From positions 2,046,001 to 2,110,000 of the forward strand of contig NZ_CP070225.1 in NCBI RefSeq assembly GCF_021631985.1: DNA of 64,000 bases, given 5' to 3'. The translations under genes and the position numbers were made by a program. Shown piece by piece: positions 48,291 through 54,253 of this stretch (the stretch's first letter is position 1; each line of letters begins with the position of its first letter). A model generated the notes under the pieces. The model saw only the letters and a list, made by a program, of their open reading frames with translations. It was not told the DNA's origin and did no database searches. The DNA is from Sandaracinus amylolyticus (GTDB lineage Bacteria > Myxococcota_A > Polyangia > Polyangiales > Sandaracinaceae).

Positions 48291-48646
48291 TGCCGAAGGT
48301 CCGGTTCCTGAAGGAGAACCTCGAGGTCGAAGTCCCCGAGGGCACCTCGATCCTCGAGGCGGCGAAGAAGATCGGCGCGCCCGAGGGCGATCGCTGCGGC
48401 GGCGTCTGCGCGTGCTCGACCTGCCACGTCTACGTCGTGAAGGGCTTCGACGCGACGTCGGAGATGGAGGACGAGGAGTTCGACATCCTCGACAAGGCCT
48501 TCGACGTGCGGCCGACGTCGCGCCTGGGATGCCAGGCGAAGATCCAGGGCGACGTCGCGGTCGAGATCAGCGACGAGAGCTTCCAGGCCTTCCTCGACGA
48601 GCACCCCGATCAGAAGGCCGCCGCGAAGAAGCTCCGCGAGCGCTGA
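48290..48646 (+). CDS. fdx: ISC-type [2Fe-2S] ferredoxin
   Basis: A 118-aa ferredoxin that supplies electrons for cluster assembly. The cluster ligands are Cys36, Cys42 and Cys45 (RCGGVCACSTCHVYV) and Cys81 (RLGCQAKIQG), the adrenodoxin/Isc pattern C-x5-C-x2-C; Cys40 is an additional cysteine. The C-terminal tail is lysine-rich. It overlaps the hscA stop by 1 base (TGATG). It is the last gene of the operon, and a strong hairpin follows; no iscX was found after it. Confidence 0.93.
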   Translation: MPKVRFLKENLEVEVPEGTSILEAAKKIGAPEGDRCGGVCACSTCHVYVVKGFDATSEMEDEEFDILDKAFDVRPTSRLGCQAKIQGDVAVEISDESFQAFLDEHPDQKAAAKKLRER

Positions 48647-48648
48647 GA

Positions 48649-48678
48649 GGGGAGGCGCGCAGCGCGCGCAGCCTCCCC
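48649..48678. terminator. Hairpin between fdx and ppsR, bidirectional
   Basis: The arms GGGGAGGC and GCCTCCCC enclose an inner GCGC-AG-CGCG stem, 3 bp after the fdx stop and 6 bp before the stop of the convergent gene. There is no T-tract on either strand, but its size and location suit a shared terminator. Confidence 0.65.
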
Positions 48679-48684
48679 GGCGAC

Positions 48685-49524
48685 TCAGAGCGACATCTCT
48701 TGCTGGAACCGCTTCTCCTCGCGGTCCTTGATCGACTCGAGGATGATCGTGGCGGTCTCTTCGATCGCGCGACCGCTGACGTCGATCACCATCCAGTCGG
48801 GATGGCGCGAGAAGATGCTCTCCGCGTACTCGAGCTCGCTGCGCACGTGCTCGCGCAGGCCGTACGCGGTGTCCGCGGGCATGCCGAGCTGGACCAGGCG
48901 CGCCTTGCGGATCTCGAGGAGCTGATCGATGCCGATCGTGAGCCCCACGACGCGCTCGGACGGGATGTCCTCGAGCTCCGCGGGCGTCGACACGCCGAGC
49001 ACCAGCGGCACGTTCGCGACGCGCAGGCCGCGCCCCGCGAGATACGTCGAGAGCGGCGTCTTGCTGGTGCGGCTCACGCCGACGAGCACGAGGTCGGCCT
49101 TGCGCAGGTTGCGCGGCTCCTTGCCGTCGTCGCTCTTCACGGCGAACTCGATCGCCTCGACGCGCCGGAAGTACTCCTCCGAGAGCGGCATCGTCGCCGA
49201 CGGCTGGTTCAGCGGCGAGGCCTCGACGTAGGTCGCGACCTTGTGGATCAGCTGACCGATGACGTCGACGGTCTCGACCTTCTCCTGCTGCGCGATCTCG
49301 TGGAACGACTCGCGTAGCTCGGGCGAGACGAGCGTGAACACGACCATCGCGCCGGCTTCGCCGGCCTTGCGCAGCACCTCGGCGACTGCGTCGCGATCCC
49401 GCACGCGCGTGAAGAGGCGCACGCGGACGCGATGATGAGGGAACTGCAGGAGCGCAGCGCGCACCACGCGCTCGGCGGTCTCGCCGGTGGAGTCGCTGAC
49501 GACGAAGATCTGGTGGCCGTCCAT
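48685..49524 (-). CDS. ppsR: Bifunctional PEP synthase/PPDK regulatory kinase-pyrophosphorylase
   Basis: A 279-aa protein of the DUF299/PPDK regulatory family. These enzymes use ADP to phosphorylate, and Pi to dephosphorylate, PEP synthetase or pyruvate phosphate dikinase. The N-terminus has IFVVSDSTGETAERVVRAAL; the P-loop is VLVGVSRTSKTPLSTYLAG; a conserved end is RAIEETATIILE. The length is that of the family and the ATG at 49524 matches the typical start. It is convergent with the isc operon across a short terminator region. Confidence 0.95.
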   Translation of the reverse strand: MDGHQIFVVSDSTGETAERVVRAALLQFPHHRVRVRLFTRVRDRDAVAEVLRKAGEAGAMVVFTLVSPELRESFHEIAQQEKVETVDVIGQLIHKVATYVEASPLNQPSATMPLSEEYFRRVEAIEFAVKSDDGKEPRNLRKADLVLVGVSRTSKTPLSTYLAGRGLRVANVPLVLGVSTPAELEDIPSERVVGLTIGIDQLLEIRKARLVQLGMPADTAYGLREHVRSELEYAESIFSRHPDWMVIDVSGRAIEETATIILESIKDREEKRFQQEMSL

Positions 49525-49589
49525 CGTGCTCTTTTGTCTACCACGACCGCGCGATTCGCGACACTCGCTGCAGCGTGACGGAACGACGA

Positions 49590-49624
49590 AGCCCGGGCTC
49601 CTCGTGAGAGGAAGCAGCCGGGCT
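49590..49624 (-). terminator. Hairpin downstream of a 49-aa gene
   Basis: On the minus strand AGCCCGGCTGCTTCCTC is followed by a short loop and GAGGAGCCCGGGCT, starting about 33 bp after the stop of the small basic gene. It is a reasonable intrinsic or Rho-assisted terminator; there is no run of T. Confidence 0.55.
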
Positions 49625-49656
49625 CTCGTCATCGCACGGGATCGAGCGGTGGGCGA

Positions 49657-49806
49657 TCAGCTGTTGCTGGGGTGCCCGCCGCGGCCGAGCGGCCGCCCTG
49701 CCATGCGATTCACACGGCGGCGGTTCTTGGCCTTGAGCTTCGACTTCGCGCGCTTGGACCGCGAGCGGTCGCGCTTGCGGGGCTTCCGCGAGATCATCAG
49801 GAACAT
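49657..49806 (-). CDS. Very small basic protein (49 aa)
   Basis: From ATG 49806 the frame reads MFLMISRKPRKRDRSRSKRA, then KSKLKAKNRRRVNRMAGRPL and GRGGHPSNS, ending at 49657. A clear GAGGAG ribosome-binding site lies about 7 bases upstream, and the gene is flanked by hairpins on both sides, giving it its own transcription unit. Nearly half the residues are Lys or Arg, which suggests binding to nucleic acid or ribosome. The rest of the family is unknown to me. Confidence 0.6.
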   Translation of the reverse strand: MFLMISRKPRKRDRSRSKRAKSKLKAKNRRRVNRMAGRPLGRGGHPSNS

Positions 49807-49848
49807 CGTTCGCTCCTCGAAACGTGGGGGCCGGAGGTCTAGACGAGA

Positions 49849-49876
49849 GAGCCCGACGCCGCAAGGCGCCGGGCTC
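49849..49876. terminator. Perfect hairpin terminator after the Cys-rich lipoprotein gene
   Basis: The arms GAGCCCG and CGGGCTC enclose CGCC-GCAA-GGCG with one unpaired base on each side. The GCAA tetraloop adds stability. It lies 25 bp after the stop at 49901 (minus strand). Confidence 0.7.
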
Positions 49877-49900
49877 GCTCAGGTCACATCGCGAAGGCGA

Positions 49901-51484
49901 TCACGCGGGCGGACGGCGGACGCAGAAGCCGTCCGTCGCGCCGGTGGCCACGCGGCACACGCGATCCGCGCCGCAGGTCGTCGCCTGGTTCAGCATCGTG
50001 CACGCGACCGCGCACAGACCGTCGAGCGGGTTCGTGTCGTCCTCGACGCAGACCTCGCCCGCCGTGGTGCACGAGCCGGTCGTGCACGCGTCGATGCAGC
50101 GCCCCGCGTCCGTCTGGACGAGCAAGCCGGTGCAGACCTGGCCCTCGTAGCACTGGTCCGCGCCGGTATCGCCGGTGCGCGAGTTCGCGAAGCAGAACGA
50201 GTCGAGCGCGCGGCAGAAGCCGTACGCCGGGGTCGTGCCCGCGACCGCCTCACAGAACTCGCCCGCCTCGCAGCCGGTCTCGGCAGCAGCGGGATCGCAG
50301 GTCGCGCGGCAGCGGCCGGTCGGATCGGGCTCTTCTGCGGTCGCGGCCGGAAGATCGCACTGCTCGTCGTTCCCGCACACGATCGCCGGATCGGACGCGC
50401 CGGTGCTGTTCGGATCGCAGATTCCGAGGCAGTAGCCCGAGAAGTCGCCGCGGGTCTCGCCGAGCGGAATGCAGGCGCTGCCGGGGTTGCACTGGTCCGA
50501 GGTGGTGCAGCCCTGGATGCAGATCGCGCCGTTGTTGCTGTCAGGCGTCCCGATGCAGATGCCGCGACCGTTGTCGCAGGCGAACGTCTCGGGATCCGTA
50601 CCCGCGCCTTCCGTGTTGCACTGCGTCTCCGCGCAGGTCCCACCCGAGAGGCACACGCCGATGTCCGCCGTGCAGTCCGACGTGCTGTCGCAGGTCGTCC
50701 CGACGGTCTCCGTCGCCGCGTTCGTCCACTCGCAGCGGCCGGTGGTCGCGTTGCAGGTCTGTCCGCCGTCCGGAACGATCCACGTCGCGATGTTGCCCGA
50801 CTCCGCGATCACGATCGTGCCGTTGCACTGCGCGTCGTTGCGGCATGCCTCGAGGCAGAGGTTCGTGAACGCGTCGCAGGTGTAGCCGGCGGGGCAGCCG
50901 CCGTTGGTCTCGGGATCGAAGGTGCAGGTGCCGCGGCACAGACCCGTCGCGTCACCGAACTGCAGCGTCTCGAAGAAGCTGCCGAGGCCCACGCCGATCG
51001 CGGCGAGCGGGTTGTAGCCGATACCCTCGTTGCAGCGCGCGCAGCTGCCGCACGAGTCGGTGGCAGCCGAGAGATCGCACTGCTCGGTGCAGAGCGAGCC
51101 GGTTGCGAAGGTGAGCGGGATGTAGTCCGCGGGGACTGCGGTCGCGCGCTCGGCGAACGTCTCGTTCGTCGCGTCCTCGGGATCCGCCTGCGGGATGGAG
51201 AACGTCGCGCTCGAGAGCTGGGCGCCGCTGCGATCGCGGAACTCCATCACGCAGTCGAGACCTTCCATGCACGCGCCGGCGCGGCAGAGGCCGCCGACGC
51301 GGCCCGTCGTGCCGCACGCGGGCGCTCCGCCGTCGGAGCCGGAATCGCTGCCGACGCTGCCGTCTCCGACGCCGCCGTCGCCGAAGGCGGCATCGATCAC
51401 GATGTCGTCGTCATCGCCACCGCAGCCGACTGATCCGGCGATGGCGACTGCGCCGAGCAGCACGAACCAAGCACTTCTCCTCAT
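49901..51484 (-). CDS. Cysteine-rich extracellular lipoprotein
   Basis: A 527-aa protein from ATG 51484, preceded by GGGAGG. It has a lipobox (LLGAVAIAGSVGCGGDD, with Asp at +4 and +5), a Gly/Asp/Ser linker (FGDGGVGDGSVGSDSGSD), then over 40 cysteines arranged as short disulfide-knot modules such as GGCPAGYTCDAFTNLCLEAC, CDSTSDCTADIGVCLSG and GRCRATCDPAAAETGCEAG. Similar Cys-rich lipoproteins are common in myxobacteria. It is probably anchored on the outer surface; binding partner unknown. Confidence 0.75.
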   Translation of the reverse strand: MRRSAWFVLLGAVAIAGSVGCGGDDDDIVIDAAFGDGGVGDGSVGSDSGSDGGAPACGTTGRVGGLCRAGACMEGLDCVMEFRDRSGAQLSSATFSIPQADPEDATNETFAERATAVPADYIPLTFATGSLCTEQCDLSAATDSCGSCARCNEGIGYNPLAAIGVGLGSFFETLQFGDATGLCRGTCTFDPETNGGCPAGYTCDAFTNLCLEACRNDAQCNGTIVIAESGNIATWIVPDGGQTCNATTGRCEWTNAATETVGTTCDSTSDCTADIGVCLSGGTCAETQCNTEGAGTDPETFACDNGRGICIGTPDSNNGAICIQGCTTSDQCNPGSACIPLGETRGDFSGYCLGICDPNSTGASDPAIVCGNDEQCDLPAATAEEPDPTGRCRATCDPAAAETGCEAGEFCEAVAGTTPAYGFCRALDSFCFANSRTGDTGADQCYEGQVCTGLLVQTDAGRCIDACTTGSCTTAGEVCVEDDTNPLDGLCAVACTMLNQATTCGADRVCRVATGATDGFCVRRPPA

Positions 51485-51803
51485 CACGAACCCTCCCGAA
51501 TCGACGCTGGCCGCGCCCGAGCTACGACCCGCGGATCTGGACGACGAGGCCCTCCCGCCTCTCGTCGAAGAACGCGCGGCATATCGCTGGGCGTACTGCA
51601 GAGTCAAGCCACTCTGCTCCGGTACCGGCACCGGAGCTTCGCCTCGTCGTGAGCAAACCGCTGCGAGCGCACCGGCCGGTCGGAACTCGCCGGATCAGGA
51701 CGCATGCAGCACACACGCCACGCGGAAAAGCCGCGTTTTCGGCGCAGTGCCAGCTTGCGAACGCGACGTTCGCGTCGTTGCGTAAAGATGCTGACGGCGA
51801 TCG
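51485..51803. other. Intergenic region of 319 bp, no gene seen
   Basis: This region separates the lipoprotein start from the next gene's stop. Its middle (51700-51790) is slightly less GC-rich, for example AAAAGCCGCGTTTTCGG. It contains GC-rich inverted repeats, but I see no convincing ORF or RNA gene. Confidence 0.4.
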
Positions 51804-51808
51804 TCAGC
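51790..51808 (-). terminator. Hairpin with T-rich tail at the end of the GspE_N gene
   Basis: GCTGACG-ATCGC-CGTCAGC forms a 7-bp stem (minus strand) overlapping the stop codon at 51804 and is followed by ATCTTTACG. It fits a small intrinsic terminator. Confidence 0.55.
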
Positions 51809-52478
51809 GGCGACCGAGGAGCCGCTTCAGCGCGTCGCCGTACTCGGCGCGCGTGAGGACGCCCTTCTCGATCAGTGCGAGCAGCAGCGCTTCGTGACGC
51901 TGCTCGATGGTCGCTTCCTGCTCGAGACGATGCACCGGCATCGTGCGCGGGATCTCCTCGGGCGGCTCGGTCGCGCGACGTCGACCGGTCGCGACGCGGC
52001 GCGTGGACTCTGGCGCGAGCTCGTCCTCGGGGCGCGCGGCGGGCGCCTCGATGAGGCGCGTGGAGCCCGAGCCGTACTCGCGATCGATCGCGCGTCGGAT
52101 CGACGAGACGGTCGCGACCATCGCGCGCACGCCACGCCCGGTCGCGGCGGCGATGTCGGCGATCGCGCGCTCGTCGAGCGGATTCGCGAACGCGGCGCGC
52201 ACCGACCGACCGCTCGGCTCGAGCGCGACGACGATCGCGAGATGCCGTCGCGCGATCTCCTCGGGCACCAGCCGCACGGCCTCGTGCTCGAGCGTGCCGC
52301 GATCGAGATCGATCACGACCGCTCCTGCCTCGCGCGCCAGCGCGTCCGCGACGACGTCGTCGCCTGCCAGGCCCGCGTCGATCACCGCGGAGATGGCCGA
52401 GCCACCGCGCTTCCGCAGCATCGCGACGTCGCTCGGCGCGACCAGCCCCTCGCGCGCCAGGAGATCCAGGACGTCCAA
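51804..52478 (-). CDS. GspE N-terminal (MshEN-type) domain protein
   Basis: A 224-aa protein starting MDVLDLLAREGLVAPSDVAM. Its first 140 residues match the MshEN/GspE N domain: AREAGAVVIDLDRGTLEHEA, VRLVPEEIARRHLAIVVALE, FANPLDERAIADIAAATGRG. In ATPases of type II secretion and type IV pili this domain binds c-di-GMP or contacts partners. The ATPase part is missing: a linker and a helical C-terminus (EQRHEALLLALIEKGVLTRA) follow. Free-standing versions are common in myxobacteria. It lies next to the tRNA remnant on the chromosomal side. Confidence 0.8.
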   Translation of the reverse strand: MDVLDLLAREGLVAPSDVAMLRKRGGSAISAVIDAGLAGDDVVADALAREAGAVVIDLDRGTLEHEAVRLVPEEIARRHLAIVVALEPSGRSVRAAFANPLDERAIADIAAATGRGVRAMVATVSSIRRAIDREYGSGSTRLIEAPAARPEDELAPESTRRVATGRRRATEPPEEIPRTMPVHRLEQEATIEQRHEALLLALIEKGVLTRAEYGDALKRLLGRR

Positions 52479-52529
52479 CGCTCCCCCTTGCGCTCCGTCC
52501 GTGTCTCGCTGGTCGCAGCACCAGCGAAG

Positions 52530-52574
52530 CGGGCTCTACAGGATTCGAACCTGTGACCTTCGGCTCCGGAGGCC
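52530..52574 (-). tRNA. 3' half of tRNA-Arg(CCG), probable left attachment site
   Basis: On the minus strand CTCCGGA (anticodon loop with CCG) is followed by variable loop AGGTC, a perfect T-arm (ACAGG-TTCGAAT-CCTGT) and acceptor strand AGAGCCC plus discriminator G. The 5' half is absent: the anticodon stem stops pairing after 3 bp on the right side. Such a remnant is expected where an element integrated in the 3' end of a tRNA gene. The intact gene should lie at the other end of the element, outside the window. Confidence 0.8.
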
Positions 52575-52576
52575 CT

Positions 52577-52849
52577 GTGGATTCGGAGCCCTCACCGACG
52601 GTTGCGCGGAGCGTGGACCGGGTCGTGGACCGGGGTCAAGAGCTCGCGCGCGCGGTGCTGCTGACGTCGTCGCCGGACGCAATGGTAGCGCTCGCCGATG
52701 CGGTGCTCGACACCGAGCATGTCCGCCTCGCGCTCGAGGTGCGAGCCGGTGGACCGCACGCTGCGCGCCGGGCGATCGAGCTCGCCGTGCTGGTGCTCTC
52801 CGAGGCGTCCCCTGCGCTCGCCGCCGCGCGCGGCGAGACCCCGCCCTAG
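52577..52849 (+). CDS. Hypothetical short protein next to the attachment site
   Basis: The open frame runs from 52553, but its first codons lie in the tRNA remnant, so a start at GTG 52577 or GTG 52613 is more likely. The body is helical: VVDRGQELARAVLLTSSPDA, MVALADAVLDTEHVRLALEV, RRAIELAVLVLSEASPALAA. No family recognised, and the start is uncertain. Confidence 0.35.
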   Translation: MDSEPSPTVARSVDRVVDRGQELARAVLLTSSPDAMVALADAVLDTEHVRLALEVRAGGPHAARRAIELAVLVLSEASPALAAARGETPP

Positions 52850-52966
52850 CCCCTTCGCGACGCCCAACGGCCCGCGTGGTGCGGACTCGTCGGCGTCGCT
52901 ACCGCCCCGGCCGGTACGCCGGGATCACGTCGTGCGAGCGCCAACCCGCACGCGGGAGGTAGTGCC

Positions 52967-53374
52967 ATGTGTAACGAGCCCACCACCGATCGGCCGAGCG
53001 ACGTCGCGCTCGCCATGCAGATCGCCGCCACCATCGCCGCCGCAGCGCCCCCGGACACCCGCTGCGCGTTCCGCATCGCCTCGGCGATGGGCGTGCCGGC
53101 GGTCGTCCTCCCCGACTGTGACCCGCCGAACGCCTGCTACTTCTCCGAGCTCCCGCATCCGAGCTTCCGCAGGCTCACCGGCTGCGCCGACGCGACTGAG
53201 CTGGTCATCGTCTACGCCGCGCCCGGTGCCGATACCGAGGCGGTGCAGGCCGAGGTGCTCGCCGGCCTCGTGATGCGCGAGGCGCGCCGCGTCGGCCGCT
53301 CGCTCCCCGAGGACGCGATCGACACGGCGGTGTCGCTGATCCTCGCCGCCCTCGAGCGCGAGGTGTCGCGATGA
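52967..53374 (+). CDS. Hypothetical protein, first of a coupled trio
   Basis: A 135-aa protein with a good ribosome-binding site (GGGAGGT) before ATG 52967. It starts MCNEPTTDRPSDVALAMQIA, has a Cys-containing middle (LPDCDPPNACYFSELPHPSF), and ends in a helix (DTAVSLILAALEREVSR). The stop overlaps the next start by 4 bp (ATGA). No function can be given. Confidence 0.55.
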   Translation: MCNEPTTDRPSDVALAMQIAATIAAAAPPDTRCAFRIASAMGVPAVVLPDCDPPNACYFSELPHPSFRRLTGCADATELVIVYAAPGADTEAVQAEVLAGLVMREARRVGRSLPEDAIDTAVSLILAALEREVSR

Positions 53375-53481
53375 TCGCGCAGCTCGCCGCGATGGTCTGC
53401 GCGGAGATGGGCCCCGCCGTCTCCGACGTCTACCGCGTCGCCATCCGACACGGCTGGCTCACCTATAACGGTTATGAGTGA
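53371..53481 (+). CDS. Hypothetical 36-aa protein in the coupled trio
   Basis: A frame from ATG 53371: MIAQLAAMVCAEMGPAVSDV, then YRVAIRHGWLTYNGYE. It overlaps the gene before it by 4 bp and the one after by 8 bp, which supports translation although it is too short for a usual ORF search. Possibly a helix-turn-helix-like fragment, but this is only a guess from the size. Confidence 0.4.
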   Translation: MIAQLAAMVCAEMGPAVSDVYRVAIRHGWLTYNGYE

Positions 53482-53710
53482 GGCTCTGACCTTCCCGACG
53501 AAGGGCTGCGAGACGTGGCAGGGCCTCGATGTGCGCGTCTACGACGGCGCGCCGACGGTCCTCGGGCGCACCGTGTTCGTGCCTGACGTACCCGAGGACG
53601 AGCAGCGTGCGGCGGCGCTTTGGGGCGTGTGCTGGTGGCTCCTGCGCAGCGCCCTCGATCGCGACCCGACCGAAGTGGAGATCGACGCGCTCGCGTCCGC
53701 GCTCAACTGA
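53474..53710 (+). CDS. Hypothetical 78-aa protein, last of the coupled trio
   Basis: A frame from ATG 53474: MSEALTFPTKGCETWQGLDV to DRDPTEVEIDALASALN. A Trp-rich stretch (LWGVCWWLLRSAL) could be a hydrophobic helix. The stop lies in the stem of a perfect hairpin, so transcription of the trio probably ends here. No family recognised. Confidence 0.5.
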   Translation: MSEALTFPTKGCETWQGLDVRVYDGAPTVLGRTVFVPDVPEDEQRAAALWGVCWWLLRSALDRDPTEVEIDALASALN

Positions 53711-53730
53711 GGGGCTCATCCCCTCAGTTG
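53704..53730 (+). terminator. Perfect hairpin terminator of the small trio
   Basis: The arms CAACTGAGGGG and CCCCTCAGTTG enclose the loop CTCAT and are followed by TTGTGATG. An 11-bp perfect stem with the stop codon in its left arm. Both the stem and the following T-containing stretch suit an intrinsic terminator. Confidence 0.8.
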
Positions 53731-53746
53731 TTGTGATGATCACAAC
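53730..53746. promoter_or_regulatory. 17-bp perfect palindrome upstream of a phage lipoprotein gene
   Basis: GTTGTGAT and ATCACAAC mirror around a single G. The centre lies about 68 bp before the ATG at 53806. It resembles the half-site TGTGA of CRP-type operators but has a different spacing, so a phage repressor site is equally possible. Confidence 0.5.
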
Positions 53747-53805
53747 GGACGGCGTTCATCGCCGTGTCTGCGCTGAGACGCGCTACGCTCAGCCTCGGAG
53801 GGGCG

Positions 53806-54252
53806 ATGCGCGGAACACTCGGGCTCGTGGCGCTGGTGTTGGTTGGGTGCGGCGACGGCGGGGCTCGCGTGGTCGAGCCGGACGCCGCGCCGGCCAACAC
53901 AGTCGAGACCTACGTGGGCGAGCTCGTGCGGCGCGTCGACGGTGTCGAGATGACGGTGTCCGATGCGGTCGTGGAAATCGTCCCGACGGCGGATGCGGTG
54001 GTCACGATCGACGGGTGCACGTTCAACGCTCCGTACGCGCCCATCGAGGGCGACCCCCGACGCGTATGGGGTTTCAATCTCGGTGACCGGATCGCCGAGT
54101 GCGAGACCGGAGGCGGCGCTGTAGTATCGGCGTTCGTTCGAGACGCCGATCTCGACCTACAGATCGGCGTGCGGCTGCGTGCGAGAGTGACGATCGAGCG
54201 CCCTGACGACACGACCGTCACCGTCGAGTTTGAGGGCGCGCGCGCTCCCTGA
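53806..54252 (+). CDS. Phage-region lipoprotein
   Basis: A 148-aa protein from ATG 53806 with CGGAGGGG upstream. The signal peptide has a lipobox (LGLVALVLVGCGDGG). The mature part is beta-rich: TVETYVGELVRRVDGVEMTV, VVEIVPTADAVVTIDGCTFN, LDLQIGVRLRARVTIERPDD. Lipoproteins in prophages can act in superinfection exclusion or host surface change; that is a guess. It converges with the tail-like gene, with the stops 1 bp apart. Confidence 0.6.
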   Translation: MRGTLGLVALVLVGCGDGGARVVEPDAAPANTVETYVGELVRRVDGVEMTVSDAVVEIVPTADAVVTIDGCTFNAPYAPIEGDPRRVWGFNLGDRIAECETGGGAVVSAFVRDADLDLQIGVRLRARVTIERPDDTTVTVEFEGARAP

Positions 54253-54253
54253 C

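Noticed and set aside
52553-52576. Start of the first prophage gene at GTG 52553
   Set aside because: This part lies inside the tRNA remnant; a start at 52577 or 52613 is more reasonable.
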